From Clostridiales bacterium (GTDB lineage: Bacteria; Bacillota; Clostridia; Oscillospirales; Oscillospiraceae), in assembly GCA_025757645.1 (NCBI GenBank), contig CP107216.1:2139001-2203000 (forward strand): a stretch of DNA of 64,000 bases. The letters run 5' to 3'. Made by a program: the position numbers and the translations under genes. The notes below the pieces were generated by a model, which was not told the origin of the DNA, searched no databases, and worked only from the letters and a program-made list of their open reading frames with translations. Shown here in pieces: positions 15,814 to 24,370 of the stretch (position 1 is the first letter of the stretch; every line of letters starts with the position of its first letter).

Positions 15814-18513
15814 ATGAAAAAGAGGACCAATCCCCTGACCCGGCGCATCCCGCGCGAGCTCGCCGGAGACTGGCGCAAGTATCTGGTCGTGTTCCTGTTT
15901 CTGGTGCTGACGATCGGCTTCGTGTCCGGCATGTACGTTGCCAACGAGAGCATGATGCGCGCATCCGTCGACGGTGTGACGACCTACAAGCTCGAGTACG
16001 GCCACTTCGAGCTCAGCCGCGCCGCGGACGATACGCTGCTCGCCGCGATCGAGACCGGCGACAAGGCGGACGTCCGGCAGTTTTACACCGACAAGGCGCG
16101 CCGGGAGCTCGACGAAAAATTCCCTGGGGAATTCCGCGGCCAGTTCGACAGCGAATTCCGCACGAAGTTTGACGCGGAGTTTCAAAACCAGGTGAAGCAG
16201 ACGCTGCTCGCCGGCGGGCTTGACGCCGACACGGCCGCCGCCATGCTCGACACCGCCGTCGCGCAGGCGAAGGCGGACGGGACATACCAGAGCGCCTATT
16301 CCTCCGCCTACCAGAGCGCGTATACTTCCGCCTACAATGAGGCTTATAACGAGGCGTGGGCAAAGATCGCCGACGAGATCGACGAAAAGTATGCCGACGC
16401 GGAGGAAAAATACGACCTCAACGACCCGGATTTTCAGGCCGTGCCGGTGACGCTGTATGAAAACTTCTACCGCAACGAGGACGAGGATCACGACAACGAC
16501 GGCACGTCGGACGGGACCATCCGCGTCTATACCCAGACGAACGATGTGAACCTCGCCTGCCTCATCGACGGCGCGTTCCCGGTGCGCGACGATGAGATTG
16601 CCATCGACCGCATGCACGCCGACAACGTCGGTCTGCGCACCGGCGACACGATCACCGTCGGCGGCAAGACCTACCGCATCTCCGGCCTGATCGCCTACGT
16701 CAACTACGCCACTCTGCACGAAAAGGCGACGGATCTCATGTTCGACGCGCTGAAGTTTGACGTCGCCATGGTCGCGCCCGGCGGCTTTGCCCGCCTGCAG
16801 AAGCCGGTGCACTATGTCTACGCCTGGCAGTATGCCGACGTGCCCGCGGACGAGACGGCCGAGAAGGCGCTGTCGGACGACTTTCTGCGCGCGCTGCTGA
16901 CGCAAACGGTCGTGGCGGAAAATGATCTCGAGGACTACACGCCGCGCTACGCCAACCCCGCCATCAACTTCGCGCCCGACGACATGGGCTCGGACGAGGC
17001 GATGGGCGGCGTGCTGCTCGACATCCTCATCGTGATCATCGCCTTCATCTTCGCCGTCACGATCAACAACACCATCACGAAGGAAGCCTCCGCCATCGGC
17101 ACGCTGCGCGCCTCCGGCTATACGCGCGGCGAGCTGGTGCGGCACTATCTGGCCATGCCCGTCATCGTGACGCTGGCCGCCGCCTGCGTCGGCAACGCGC
17201 TGGGCTACACGGTGTTCAAAAACGTCGTCGTGTCCATGTACTACAACAGCTACAGCCTGCCGACGTACAAGACCGTCTGGAATCCGGACGCTTTCCTGCG
17301 CACGACGCTGATCCCGGTCGTGCTGATGTTCGTGGTGAACTTTCTCATCATCACGCGCATGATGCGCCATACGCCGCTGCAGTTTCTGCGCCACGACCTG
17401 AAAAAGGCCCGGCGCAAAAAGGCGCTCCGCCTGCCAAACTGGAGCTTCTTCGCCCGCTTCCGGCTGCGCATCATCTACCAGAACATCGCAAACTACCTCA
17501 TTTTGTTCGCCGGCGTGTTCTTCATCATGGTCATGCTGGCCATGGCCATCGGTATGCCCAGCACGCTCAAGTATTACCAGAGCCGGACGGCCGACATGAT
17601 GTTTACAAACTACCAGTACGTGCTCAAATCCTGCGAGGACGAAAATGGCGACGCCGTCACGACGCAAAACCCGGACGCGGAAGCCTTCTGCATGACCTCC
17701 CTCGTGCGCAAGAGCGACGTGCTCGACGAGGAAGTCAGCGTCTACGGCATCGCGGACGGCAGCCGCTACGTGCAGATCGATAACCTCTCCGGGCTGGAAG
17801 GCAATAAGGTCTACATCTCCGCGCCCTATGCCGACAAATACCGTCTGGCCGTCGGCGACACGTTCACGCTGGACGAAAAGTACGAGAGCAAGCAGTACAC
17901 CTTCACGGTCGCCGGCATCTATGACCGCTGCCAGAGCATCGCCGTGTTCCTGCCGATGGATCATTACCGCGACATCTTCGACCTCGACGCGGATGCTTTC
18001 TCGGGCTTTCTGTCCGACACGGAGATCACGGACATCGACGAGGACAACGTTGCGACCGTCATCACCGAGCGCGACATCACGAAGATGGCCGATCAGCTCG
18101 ACCACTCGATGGGCTCCTACATGACCTATTTCCAGTACCTGTGCGTGCTGCTGTCGGCCGTACTGATCTACCTGCTGACCAAGCTCATCATTGAAAAGAA
18201 CGAAAACGCCATCTCCATGGTGAAGATCCTCGGCTATGAAAACCGGGAGATCGCGCGGCTGTACCTGCTGTCGACGACGATCGTGCTCGTGCTCATCGAC
18301 GCCGTCAGCGTCTGGCTCGGCGCCGCCGCCATGAAGCTGGCCTGGCGGGAGATCATGTTCTCCTACAGCGGCTGGTTCGCCTTCCACATGGAGCCGGCCG
18401 GATATGTCAAGATGTTCGTGTTCGTGCTCCTCGGCTACGCCATCGTGACGATCTTCGATTTCCGCCGCATCCGGAAGATCCCCATGGATGAAGCACTCAA
18501 GAGCGCGGAATAA
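15814..18513 (+). CDS. Large FtsX-family ABC permease
   Basis: 899 aa with two FtsX modules. The first membrane helix is at about residues 20-42, followed by an extracytoplasmic domain of some 340 residues, a first helix bundle (about 395-530), a second loop (about 590-745) and a final bundle (about 765-890). The first loop contains two unusual repetitive stretches: alternating F/E/K/D (EFRGQFDSEFRTKFDAEF) and a run of SAY/EAY triplets near residues 157-178. It forms an exporter with the preceding ATPase. The substrate is unknown; multi-drug or peptide export is a family-level guess. Confidence 0.88.
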   Translation: MKKRTNPLTRRIPRELAGDWRKYLVVFLFLVLTIGFVSGMYVANESMMRASVDGVTTYKLEYGHFELSRAADDTLLAAIETGDKADVRQFYTDKARRELDEKFPGEFRGQFDSEFRTKFDAEFQNQVKQTLLAGGLDADTAAAMLDTAVAQAKADGTYQSAYSSAYQSAYTSAYNEAYNEAWAKIADEIDEKYADAEEKYDLNDPDFQAVPVTLYENFYRNEDEDHDNDGTSDGTIRVYTQTNDVNLACLIDGAFPVRDDEIAIDRMHADNVGLRTGDTITVGGKTYRISGLIAYVNYATLHEKATDLMFDALKFDVAMVAPGGFARLQKPVHYVYAWQYADVPADETAEKALSDDFLRALLTQTVVAENDLEDYTPRYANPAINFAPDDMGSDEAMGGVLLDILIVIIAFIFAVTINNTITKEASAIGTLRASGYTRGELVRHYLAMPVIVTLAAACVGNALGYTVFKNVVVSMYYNSYSLPTYKTVWNPDAFLRTTLIPVVLMFVVNFLIITRMMRHTPLQFLRHDLKKARRKKALRLPNWSFFARFRLRIIYQNIANYLILFAGVFFIMVMLAMAIGMPSTLKYYQSRTADMMFTNYQYVLKSCEDENGDAVTTQNPDAEAFCMTSLVRKSDVLDEEVSVYGIADGSRYVQIDNLSGLEGNKVYISAPYADKYRLAVGDTFTLDEKYESKQYTFTVAGIYDRCQSIAVFLPMDHYRDIFDLDADAFSGFLSDTEITDIDEDNVATVITERDITKMADQLDHSMGSYMTYFQYLCVLLSAVLIYLLTKLIIEKNENAISMVKILGYENREIARLYLLSTTIVLVLIDAVSVWLGAAAMKLAWREIMFSYSGWFAFHMEPAGYVKMFVFVLLGYAIVTIFDFRRIRKIPMDEALKSAE

Positions 18514-18555
18514 GCGGCGGACACCGTCCGCAGTCCTCCTTCGGGAAAAAACAGC

Positions 18556-18592
18556 GCCCGGACAAACACAGCCGCGTTTGTCCGGGCACTTT
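18556..18592 (+). terminator. Hairpin terminator after the FtsX permease
   Basis: Perfect 12-base arms GCCCGGACAAAC and GTTTGTCCGGGC with an eight-base loop; the following ACTTTCCT is only moderately T-rich. Confidence 0.7.
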
Positions 18593-18643
18593 CCTGCTGT
18601 ATCCGAGCGGAAGCGGCCGCTAAGAAATTGTATATTTTTGCTC

Positions 18644-18672
18644 TTGCATCCGTGCCGCCTTTGGCATATCAT
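18644..18672 (+). promoter_or_regulatory. Promoter TTGCAT-N17-TATCAT of the MATE gene
   Basis: 17-base spacing and recognisable boxes, about 45 bases before the MATE start codon. Confidence 0.75.
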
Positions 18673-18718
18673 AGGGCCTTGGAACTTTACCCATTTGTAA
18701 GAAAAGGTGAGAAGATCT

Positions 18719-20107
18719 ATGCAGACAGCGACCAAGCCGCAGCATCTGGACATGCTCAACGGCCCGATCTGGAATAAACTCCCGCGCTATGCCCTGCCCG
18801 TCGCCGCGACCGGCATCCTCGGGCAGCTGTTCAACGCGGCCGACATCGCCGTCGTCGGCAACTTCACGGGCGATATGCGCACGGCCGCCGTGGCCGCCGT
18901 CGGCGCGAACAGCCCGGTCATCGGCCTGCTTTTGAATCTGTTCATCGGCATCGCGCTCGGCGCGAACGTCGTCATCGCCAACGCCATCGGCCGCGGCGAC
19001 CGCGAGACCGTGCACCGCGCCGTGCACACCTCCATCGTCACGGCGCTCATCGGCGGCGTGATCGTAGCGGTCTTCGGCCAGTTCATCGCGGCCGGACTCA
19101 TGGGCCTGCTCAACGTGCCGGAGGATGTGTACCCGCTCGCGCTCGCGTATCTGCGCATCTACCTGCTGGGCATGCCGGTCATTTTGCTGTATAACTTCGA
19201 GGCGGCCATCTTCCGCAGCGTCGGCGACACGAAGGTGCCGCTCATCGCGCTGACGGTCTCCGGCGTCCTGAACGTGATCCTCAACCTGTTTTTCGTCATC
19301 GTGCTCAAGATGAACGTCAACGGCGTCGCCATTGCGACGGTGCTCTCCAACGCGGTCAGTTCCGTGCTGCTGCTGCGCCGTCTGCTGCACGGCGATCTGG
19401 TGCGCGTGGAGCTGAAGCAGCTGCGCATCGACCCCGCCATCTTCCGCAAGATCATGCGCATCGGTCTGCCGGCCGGTATTCAGAGCGCGATCTTCTCGGT
19501 GTCGAACATCATCATCCAGTCGGCCATCAACAGCCTCGGCACCGTCGTCATGGCCGCCTCGAGCGCCGCGTTCAACATCGAGATCATCGCCTATGACGTG
19601 CTCAACTCCTTCAGCCAGGCGTGCACGACCTTTGTCGGCCAGAACTACGGCGCCGGCAAGATCGACCGCTGCAAAAAAACCATGCTTCTGTCCCTCGGCG
19701 AGGACATCATCGCCTCGGCCATCGCCATCGTGATCGTGCTGCTGACGGGCAAGTATCTGCTGGCCATTTTCAACAACGACCCGCAGGTCATTGAGATCGG
19801 CTACAGCCGGCTGCTCATTCTCTTCGGATCGTATATCTTCAGCCTGACGTATGAGATCCTGTCCGGCTACCTGCGCGGCTTTGGCATCTCGCTCGTTCCG
19901 GCGATCCTGACGCTCTTCGGCGTGTGCGGCGTGCGCATCGTGTGGATCAACACCGTGTTCCCGCTGCACCACACGTTCCGGTCGATCATGCTCGTGTATC
20001 CGATCAGTCTTGCGACCACGGCGGTGCTCATCTTCATCGCGCTGCTCATCTACCGGCCGTCGCGCCGGTTCGCGGCGGCGCACAGCAAAAAAAATCCGCA
20101 GGCATGA
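18719..20107 (+). CDS. MATE-family multidrug efflux transporter
   Basis: 462 aa, twelve membrane segments. The N-terminal motif LPVAATGILGQLFNAADIAVVGNF and the mid-protein repeat of the same fold (GLPAGIQSAIFSVSNIIIQSAIN) are typical of the NorM/DinF-like MATE branch. It would export cationic drugs in exchange for Na+ or H+. ATG at 18719 follows AAGGTGAG by nine bases; a GTG at 18707 inside that site is rejected. It is monocistronic, with a promoter and a terminator of its own. Confidence 0.92.
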   Translation: MQTATKPQHLDMLNGPIWNKLPRYALPVAATGILGQLFNAADIAVVGNFTGDMRTAAVAAVGANSPVIGLLLNLFIGIALGANVVIANAIGRGDRETVHRAVHTSIVTALIGGVIVAVFGQFIAAGLMGLLNVPEDVYPLALAYLRIYLLGMPVILLYNFEAAIFRSVGDTKVPLIALTVSGVLNVILNLFFVIVLKMNVNGVAIATVLSNAVSSVLLLRRLLHGDLVRVELKQLRIDPAIFRKIMRIGLPAGIQSAIFSVSNIIIQSAINSLGTVVMAASSAAFNIEIIAYDVLNSFSQACTTFVGQNYGAGKIDRCKKTMLLSLGEDIIASAIAIVIVLLTGKYLLAIFNNDPQVIEIGYSRLLILFGSYIFSLTYEILSGYLRGFGISLVPAILTLFGVCGVRIVWINTVFPLHHTFRSIMLVYPISLATTAVLIFIALLIYRPSRRFAAAHSKKNPQA

Positions 20108-20115
20108 TCCATGCA

Positions 20116-20145
20116 GCCGGCGCGCCCCGCACGGGGCGCGCCGGC
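20116..20145 (+). terminator. GC-rich hairpin after the MATE gene
   Basis: Perfect 14-base arms GCCGGCGCGCCCCG and CGGGGCGCGCCGGC with a two-base centre, followed by CGCATTT. It is stable but the T tract is weak. Confidence 0.7.
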
Positions 20146-20157
20146 CGCATTTGCAAT

Positions 20158-20201
20158 GGCGATGTAAAGAAATTTACATCGCCGGCATGAAGTGATATAA
20201 T
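20158..20201 (+). promoter_or_regulatory. Promoter TTTACA-N17-TATAAT overlapped by a perfect palindrome
   Basis: The -35 box (20173-20178) and -10 box (20196-20201) are separated by 17 bases. The right arm of the palindrome GGCGATGTAAA-GAAA-TTTACATCGCC (20158-20183) contains the -35 box, so a bound protein would block RNA polymerase. It drives the disrupted membrane-protein gene. Confidence 0.75.
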
Positions 20202-20265
20202 AAAATCCAATATTTTGCATCCTCCCCATTCGGGGCTCATCCTGCATGACCGGAGGATCACTGCC

Positions 20266-20860
20266 ATGCCCAACAGATTGTATCGTCTGAGCCACGGCAT
20301 TATGACGGTGCTGGCCTGTCTGTTCACGGTACTGGTCTTTTTGCTCAACGTGCTGTACCAATCCGAAGTAAGCTGTACCGCACATGAGGTAACGACCATT
20401 TCCGGCAGTCTGAAATTCAGCCTGCTTGTGCTTGTCGTCTGGGCCGTCCTGATCGTCGCGGCCGCTTTTGTGCGCGGCCGATTTCCGGTGCGCAGCATCG
20501 AGGAAAAAAGCTGTTTTGCCTGCTGACGGCGCTCTATGCGGTCGCCGCCCTCTACCTGATCCTGAACGTAGATACCACGCTGCGCGCAGACGCCAAATCA
20601 GTCTTCAATGCCGCAAAGGCGTTCCGGCTCGGCGACTGCTCCATGTTGCAAAAAGGCGGATATATATACCGCTATCCGCATCAGCTCGGTCTGATGCTGT
20701 ATGACTGCATCCTGATGCTCTTTCGTGCGGATCCGGCGCTCAATTTCGTCATGAACTTTGTGTTTGTCATCGGCATCAACCATCTGAGCTGCAAAATTTC
20801 GGACGCGCTCTTTCACGACAAAGCCGTCAACCTCCTCACAATCGTCTGCACCTTTGCATT
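20266..20860 (+). pseudogene. Disrupted multi-spanning membrane protein (glycosyltransferase-like N-terminus)
   Basis: ATG at 20266 follows GGAGG by nine bases. The first frame runs 87 codons to 20526. From the A6G run at 20504-20510 the coding frame continues one register back as KLFCLLTALYAVAALYLIL and on to about 20860 without a start codon of its own. One A appears to have been lost from the run, although AAAAAAG is also a slippery site. The combined product has four or five hydrophobic helices and a motif like GGYIYRYPHQLGLMLYD, reminiscent of ArnT/PMT-type membrane glycosyltransferases. It then breaks off at the IS200 fragment. The original function cannot be fixed. Confidence 0.7.
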
Positions 20861-21130
20861 TTTGCCGACGGTATCCACGTAGTATTCTCTGCACCAGAAC
20901 TCCCTATTTCTATACTTATACTTCAGTTCCGGGTATTTCTCGTATATCATCAGACTGCTCTTTCCTTTCAAGTACCCCATAAAACTGGACACCGACATGT
21001 AATGACCTCCTTTTGCTTTTTCGTGCAGTTGGCAGACCGCACGCTCATTCTAAAGCAAAAGGAGTTTTTTGTCTTCATGATCGCCACAAGGCTTTTTTTG
21101 AACCACTCGCCTAGCGAGTGGTTTTCGCTA
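20861..21130 (-). mobile_element. IS200/IS605-type remnant with internally deleted transposase
   Basis: On the minus strand a 61-codon ORF (20998 to 20813) begins SVSSFMGYLKGKSSLMIYEK and continues KYRNREFWCREYYVDTVGKN, which is the C-terminal half of an IS200-type TnpA. A ribosome site AAAGGAGG and start codon lie directly before it, so the N-terminal half with the HUH motif has been deleted. An end hairpin AACCACTCGC-CTA-GCGAGTGGTT is at 21101-21123, as in IS200/IS605 ends. The element cannot transpose itself. It interrupts the upstream plus-strand gene. Confidence 0.8.
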
Positions 21131-21134
21131 TACA

Positions 21135-21173
21135 AAAAACGGCCGCATTCCCAATCTGGGAATGCGGCCGTTT
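21135..21173 (-). terminator. Terminator of ppdK
   Basis: Perfect 17-base arms (21137-21153 and 21157-21173) with an ATC loop; on the minus strand the stem is followed by TTTTTTG. It lies about 37 bases after the ppdK stop codon. Confidence 0.92.
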
Positions 21174-21210
21174 GAAGCGGGGCTGCGATTGGTGCGCGCA
21201 AAGCGCCGGG

Positions 21211-23874
21211 TCACTGTTCCTCGCGGATGGCAGCCTGCGCGGCGGCGAGGCGGGCGATGGGCACGCGGAACGGCGAACAGGACACGTAGTCCAGGCCGAC
21301 CTTGTGGCAGAACGCGATGGACGACGGATCGCCGCCGTGCTCGCCGCAGATGCCGAGCTCGAGCCCCGGATTCGTCTGGCGGCCGAGCTTGCAGGCCATC
21401 TCCACGAGCTTGCCGACACCGTTGACGTCCAGGTGCTGGAACGGGTCGTTCTCGTAAATCTTCGTATCGTAGTACGCGCCGAGGAACTTCGCGGCGTCGT
21501 CACGGCTGAAGCCGAAGGTCATCTGCGTCAGGTCGTTCGTGCCGAAGCTGAAGAAGTCCGCCTCCTTGGCGATCTCGTCGGCCGTGAGCGCGGCGCGCGG
21601 GATCTCGATCATCGTGCCGACGTGGTACTTCATGTCCACGCCAGCATCTTTAATCAGCGCGTCCGCCGTGCGGACAACGATGTCCTTGATGAACTTGAGC
21701 TCCTTACGCTCGCCGACCAGCGGGATCATGATGTACGGCGTGATCATCGTGCCGGTCTCGGCGCTGACCTTGAGCGCCGCTTTGATGACGGCGTTGGTCT
21801 GCATCTCGGCGATCTCCGGATAGGTGACGCACAGGCGGCAGCCGCGGTGGCCCATCATGGGGTTGAACTCGTGCAGGGACACGACGACGTCCTGCAGCTC
21901 GTCAAACGTCATGCCCATCTCCTGCGCCAGCTCCTCAATGTCCGCCTTCTGGGTGGGCAGAAACTCGTGCAGCGGGGGATCGAGATAGCGGATGGTCATC
22001 GGGCGCGTGCCCATGATGCGGTACATGGCCTCAAAGTCACCCTGCTGGAACGGCTCGACCTTCGCCAGCGCGACCTTGCGCGCCTCGACGGTGCGGGCAC
22101 AGATCATCTCGCGGACGGCCTTGATGCGGTCCTCGGCGAAGAACATATGCTCGGTGCGGCACAGACCGATGCCCTCGGCGCCGAGATCGACCGCCTGCTG
22201 CGCATCGCGCGGGTTGTCGGCGTTGGCCTCAACGTTCAGGCGGCGGGCCGCGTCGGCCCAGCCCATGAGGCGGTTGAAGTTCTTGTTGCCGGTGGCGGCG
22301 ACGGTCGGGATCTGGCCGGCGTAGATGTTGCCGGTGCTGCCGTCGAGCGAGATCCAGTCGCCCTCCGTGAAGCGGTGGCCGTTGATCTCAAAAACTTTAT
22401 CCGCATAGCTGATGTGGACGGTGTTGTCGTTGCCGCAGCCGGAGACGCAGCACGTGCCCATGCCGCGGGCGACGACGGCCGCGTGGCTGGTCATGCCGCC
22501 GCGCACGGTCAGGATGCCCTGCGAGACCTGCATACCCACGATGTCCTCGGGGCTGGTCTCGAGGCGGACGAGCACGACCTTCGGCATGGTCTTGTTCTTG
22601 ACGGCTTCCTCGGCCTCCTCGGCGGAGAACACGATCTGGCCACAGGCAGAGCCGGGGGATGCGGCAAGGCCCTTGCCGATGGCGTCGGCTTTTTTGAGCG
22701 CCTCGGCGTCAAACTGCGGGTGCAGGAGCGTATCGAGCTGCTTGGGCTCGACGCGCAGCACGGCCTCGCGCTCGGTGATCATGCCCTCGTCGACGAGGTC
22801 GCACGCGATCTGCAGCGCCGCCTGCGCGGTGCGCTTGCCGTTGCGGGTCTGGAGCATGTAGAGCTTACCGTCCTCGATGGTGAACTCCATGTCCTGCATA
22901 TCCTGAAAATAGTGCTCGAGCCGGTTGGCGATGGCGACGAACTCGTCGTACACCTCCGGCATCTGATCCTGCAGGTGGCTGATCGGGCTCGGCGTACGCA
23001 CGCCGGCGACGACGTCCTCGCCCTGCGCGTTGATGAGGTACTCGCCCATGAGCCGCTTCGCGCCCGTGGCCGGGTCGCGCGTGAAGGCCACGCCCGTGCC
23101 GGAACGGTCGCCGGAGTTGCCGAACGCCATCTGCTGGACATTGACGGCGGTGCCCCACTCATAGGGGATCTCGTTCATCTTGCGGTAGACGTTCGCGCGC
23201 GGGTTATCCCAGCTGCGGAACACGGCCTTGACCGCCTCGATGAGCTGCTCGTTCGGGTCCTGCGGGAAGGGCTTGTGCTCATTGTCCTCATAGATCTTCT
23301 TGAAGATGACGACGAGCTGCTTGAGATCATCGGCGTCCAGATCGACGTCGTTCGTGACGCCCTTGGCGGCCTTCATCTTGTCGATCTCTTCCTCAAACAG
23401 GCTCTTGGACACGCCCATGACGACGTCCGCAAACATCTGCACGAAGCGGCGGTAGCTGTCGTAAGCGAAGCGGGGGTTGCCGGTCTTTTTGGCCAGGCCC
23501 TCGACGGATGCGTCGTTCAGGCCGAGGTTGAGGATGGTGTCCATCATGCCGGGCATGGACTGGCGCGCGCCGGAGCGCACGGACACCAGCAGCGGGTTTT
23601 CCACGTCGCCGAGCTTTTTGCCGGTCAGATCCTCCAGACCCTTAACGTGCGCGAAAATGTCTGCCTGGATCTCCGCATTGATCTGGCGGCCGTCCGCGTA
23701 GTACTGCGTGCAGGCCTCGGTCGTGATCGTGAAGCCCTGCGGCACCGGCATACCGGCCGCGGTCATCTCCGCAAGGCCGGAGCCCTTGCCGCCGAGAATG
23801 TTGCGCATCGCGGTCTTGTCGCCGCCGAACGCCTGGCTGCCTTCGCTGAAATAATACAGATACTTTTTGCTCAT
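21211..23874 (-). CDS. ppdK: Pyruvate, phosphate dikinase
   Basis: 887 aa, standard length. It interconverts pyruvate, ATP and phosphate with phosphoenolpyruvate, AMP and pyrophosphate, in glycolysis or gluconeogenesis of anaerobes. Domain order: N-terminal ATP-grasp (GGKGSGLAEMTAAGMPVPQGF), central swivelling domain with the phospho-histidine in GGMTSHAAVVARGMG, and C-terminal PEP/pyruvate barrel (LCRTEHMF, GICGEHGGDPSSI, DYVSCSPFRV). I start at MSKKYLYYF because ACCTCC at 23882-23887 is its ribosome site; the frame runs 37 codons further without one. It is monocistronic. Confidence 0.97.
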   Translation of the reverse strand: MSKKYLYYFSEGSQAFGGDKTAMRNILGGKGSGLAEMTAAGMPVPQGFTITTEACTQYYADGRQINAEIQADIFAHVKGLEDLTGKKLGDVENPLLVSVRSGARQSMPGMMDTILNLGLNDASVEGLAKKTGNPRFAYDSYRRFVQMFADVVMGVSKSLFEEEIDKMKAAKGVTNDVDLDADDLKQLVVIFKKIYEDNEHKPFPQDPNEQLIEAVKAVFRSWDNPRANVYRKMNEIPYEWGTAVNVQQMAFGNSGDRSGTGVAFTRDPATGAKRLMGEYLINAQGEDVVAGVRTPSPISHLQDQMPEVYDEFVAIANRLEHYFQDMQDMEFTIEDGKLYMLQTRNGKRTAQAALQIACDLVDEGMITEREAVLRVEPKQLDTLLHPQFDAEALKKADAIGKGLAASPGSACGQIVFSAEEAEEAVKNKTMPKVVLVRLETSPEDIVGMQVSQGILTVRGGMTSHAAVVARGMGTCCVSGCGNDNTVHISYADKVFEINGHRFTEGDWISLDGSTGNIYAGQIPTVAATGNKNFNRLMGWADAARRLNVEANADNPRDAQQAVDLGAEGIGLCRTEHMFFAEDRIKAVREMICARTVEARKVALAKVEPFQQGDFEAMYRIMGTRPMTIRYLDPPLHEFLPTQKADIEELAQEMGMTFDELQDVVVSLHEFNPMMGHRGCRLCVTYPEIAEMQTNAVIKAALKVSAETGTMITPYIMIPLVGERKELKFIKDIVVRTADALIKDAGVDMKYHVGTMIEIPRAALTADEIAKEADFFSFGTNDLTQMTFGFSRDDAAKFLGAYYDTKIYENDPFQHLDVNGVGKLVEMACKLGRQTNPGLELGICGEHGGDPSSIAFCHKVGLDYVSCSPFRVPIARLAAAQAAIREEQ

Positions 23875-24370
23875 TCCATTACCTCCATCTGTTCTGGTTT
23901 TTGGCGATTTCTTTTCGTTATTATTATAGCAAAACCGGGGCGACCCCGCCAGAATGAATGTGCGCAAAGTCGTCCAAATCTTCACAATGTCAGGAGCCGG
24001 TTTTTATGCAGTTTGCAAGATTGTGCCCATATTCGTAGAATTTTCCGAAACCAAATACAGAATTTATGAATTTTTGTGAATGATGACAGACAAAAATGCA
24101 AAAATATCCTTCCCTGCTTTTTCTCACACACGCCTGTCGAGTGACACAGTTTGGAAATTTTCGCAGTCCCAATGCATTATAACTGCGTTGTAAAACATTA
24201 GAGTAATATACAGCAACTGTGCGCGAAGTACAAAAACAGGATTTCCTTTGGATTATGTGCTATAACATACACAACCGCAATTCCCCGACTTTCGTCCGTT
24301 TTACGTCATTTGGCGGAGTTTGTGATGATAAGAAAGCATGAAAACTGATATACTTTGGAGGGAAAACATG
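23875..24370. other. AT-rich intergenic region between divergent ppdK and lipase 1
   Basis: A minus-strand extended -10 (TGCTATAAT, box at 23923-23928) probably drives ppdK. On the plus strand TTGCAA-N17-TAGAAT (24013-24041) resembles the TTGCAA-N17-TATAAT promoters of the two other lipases, and a later extended -10-like TGCTATAAC is near 24259-24267. No ORF or recognisable riboswitch is seen. The stretch is clearly more AT-rich than its neighbours. Confidence 0.5.
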
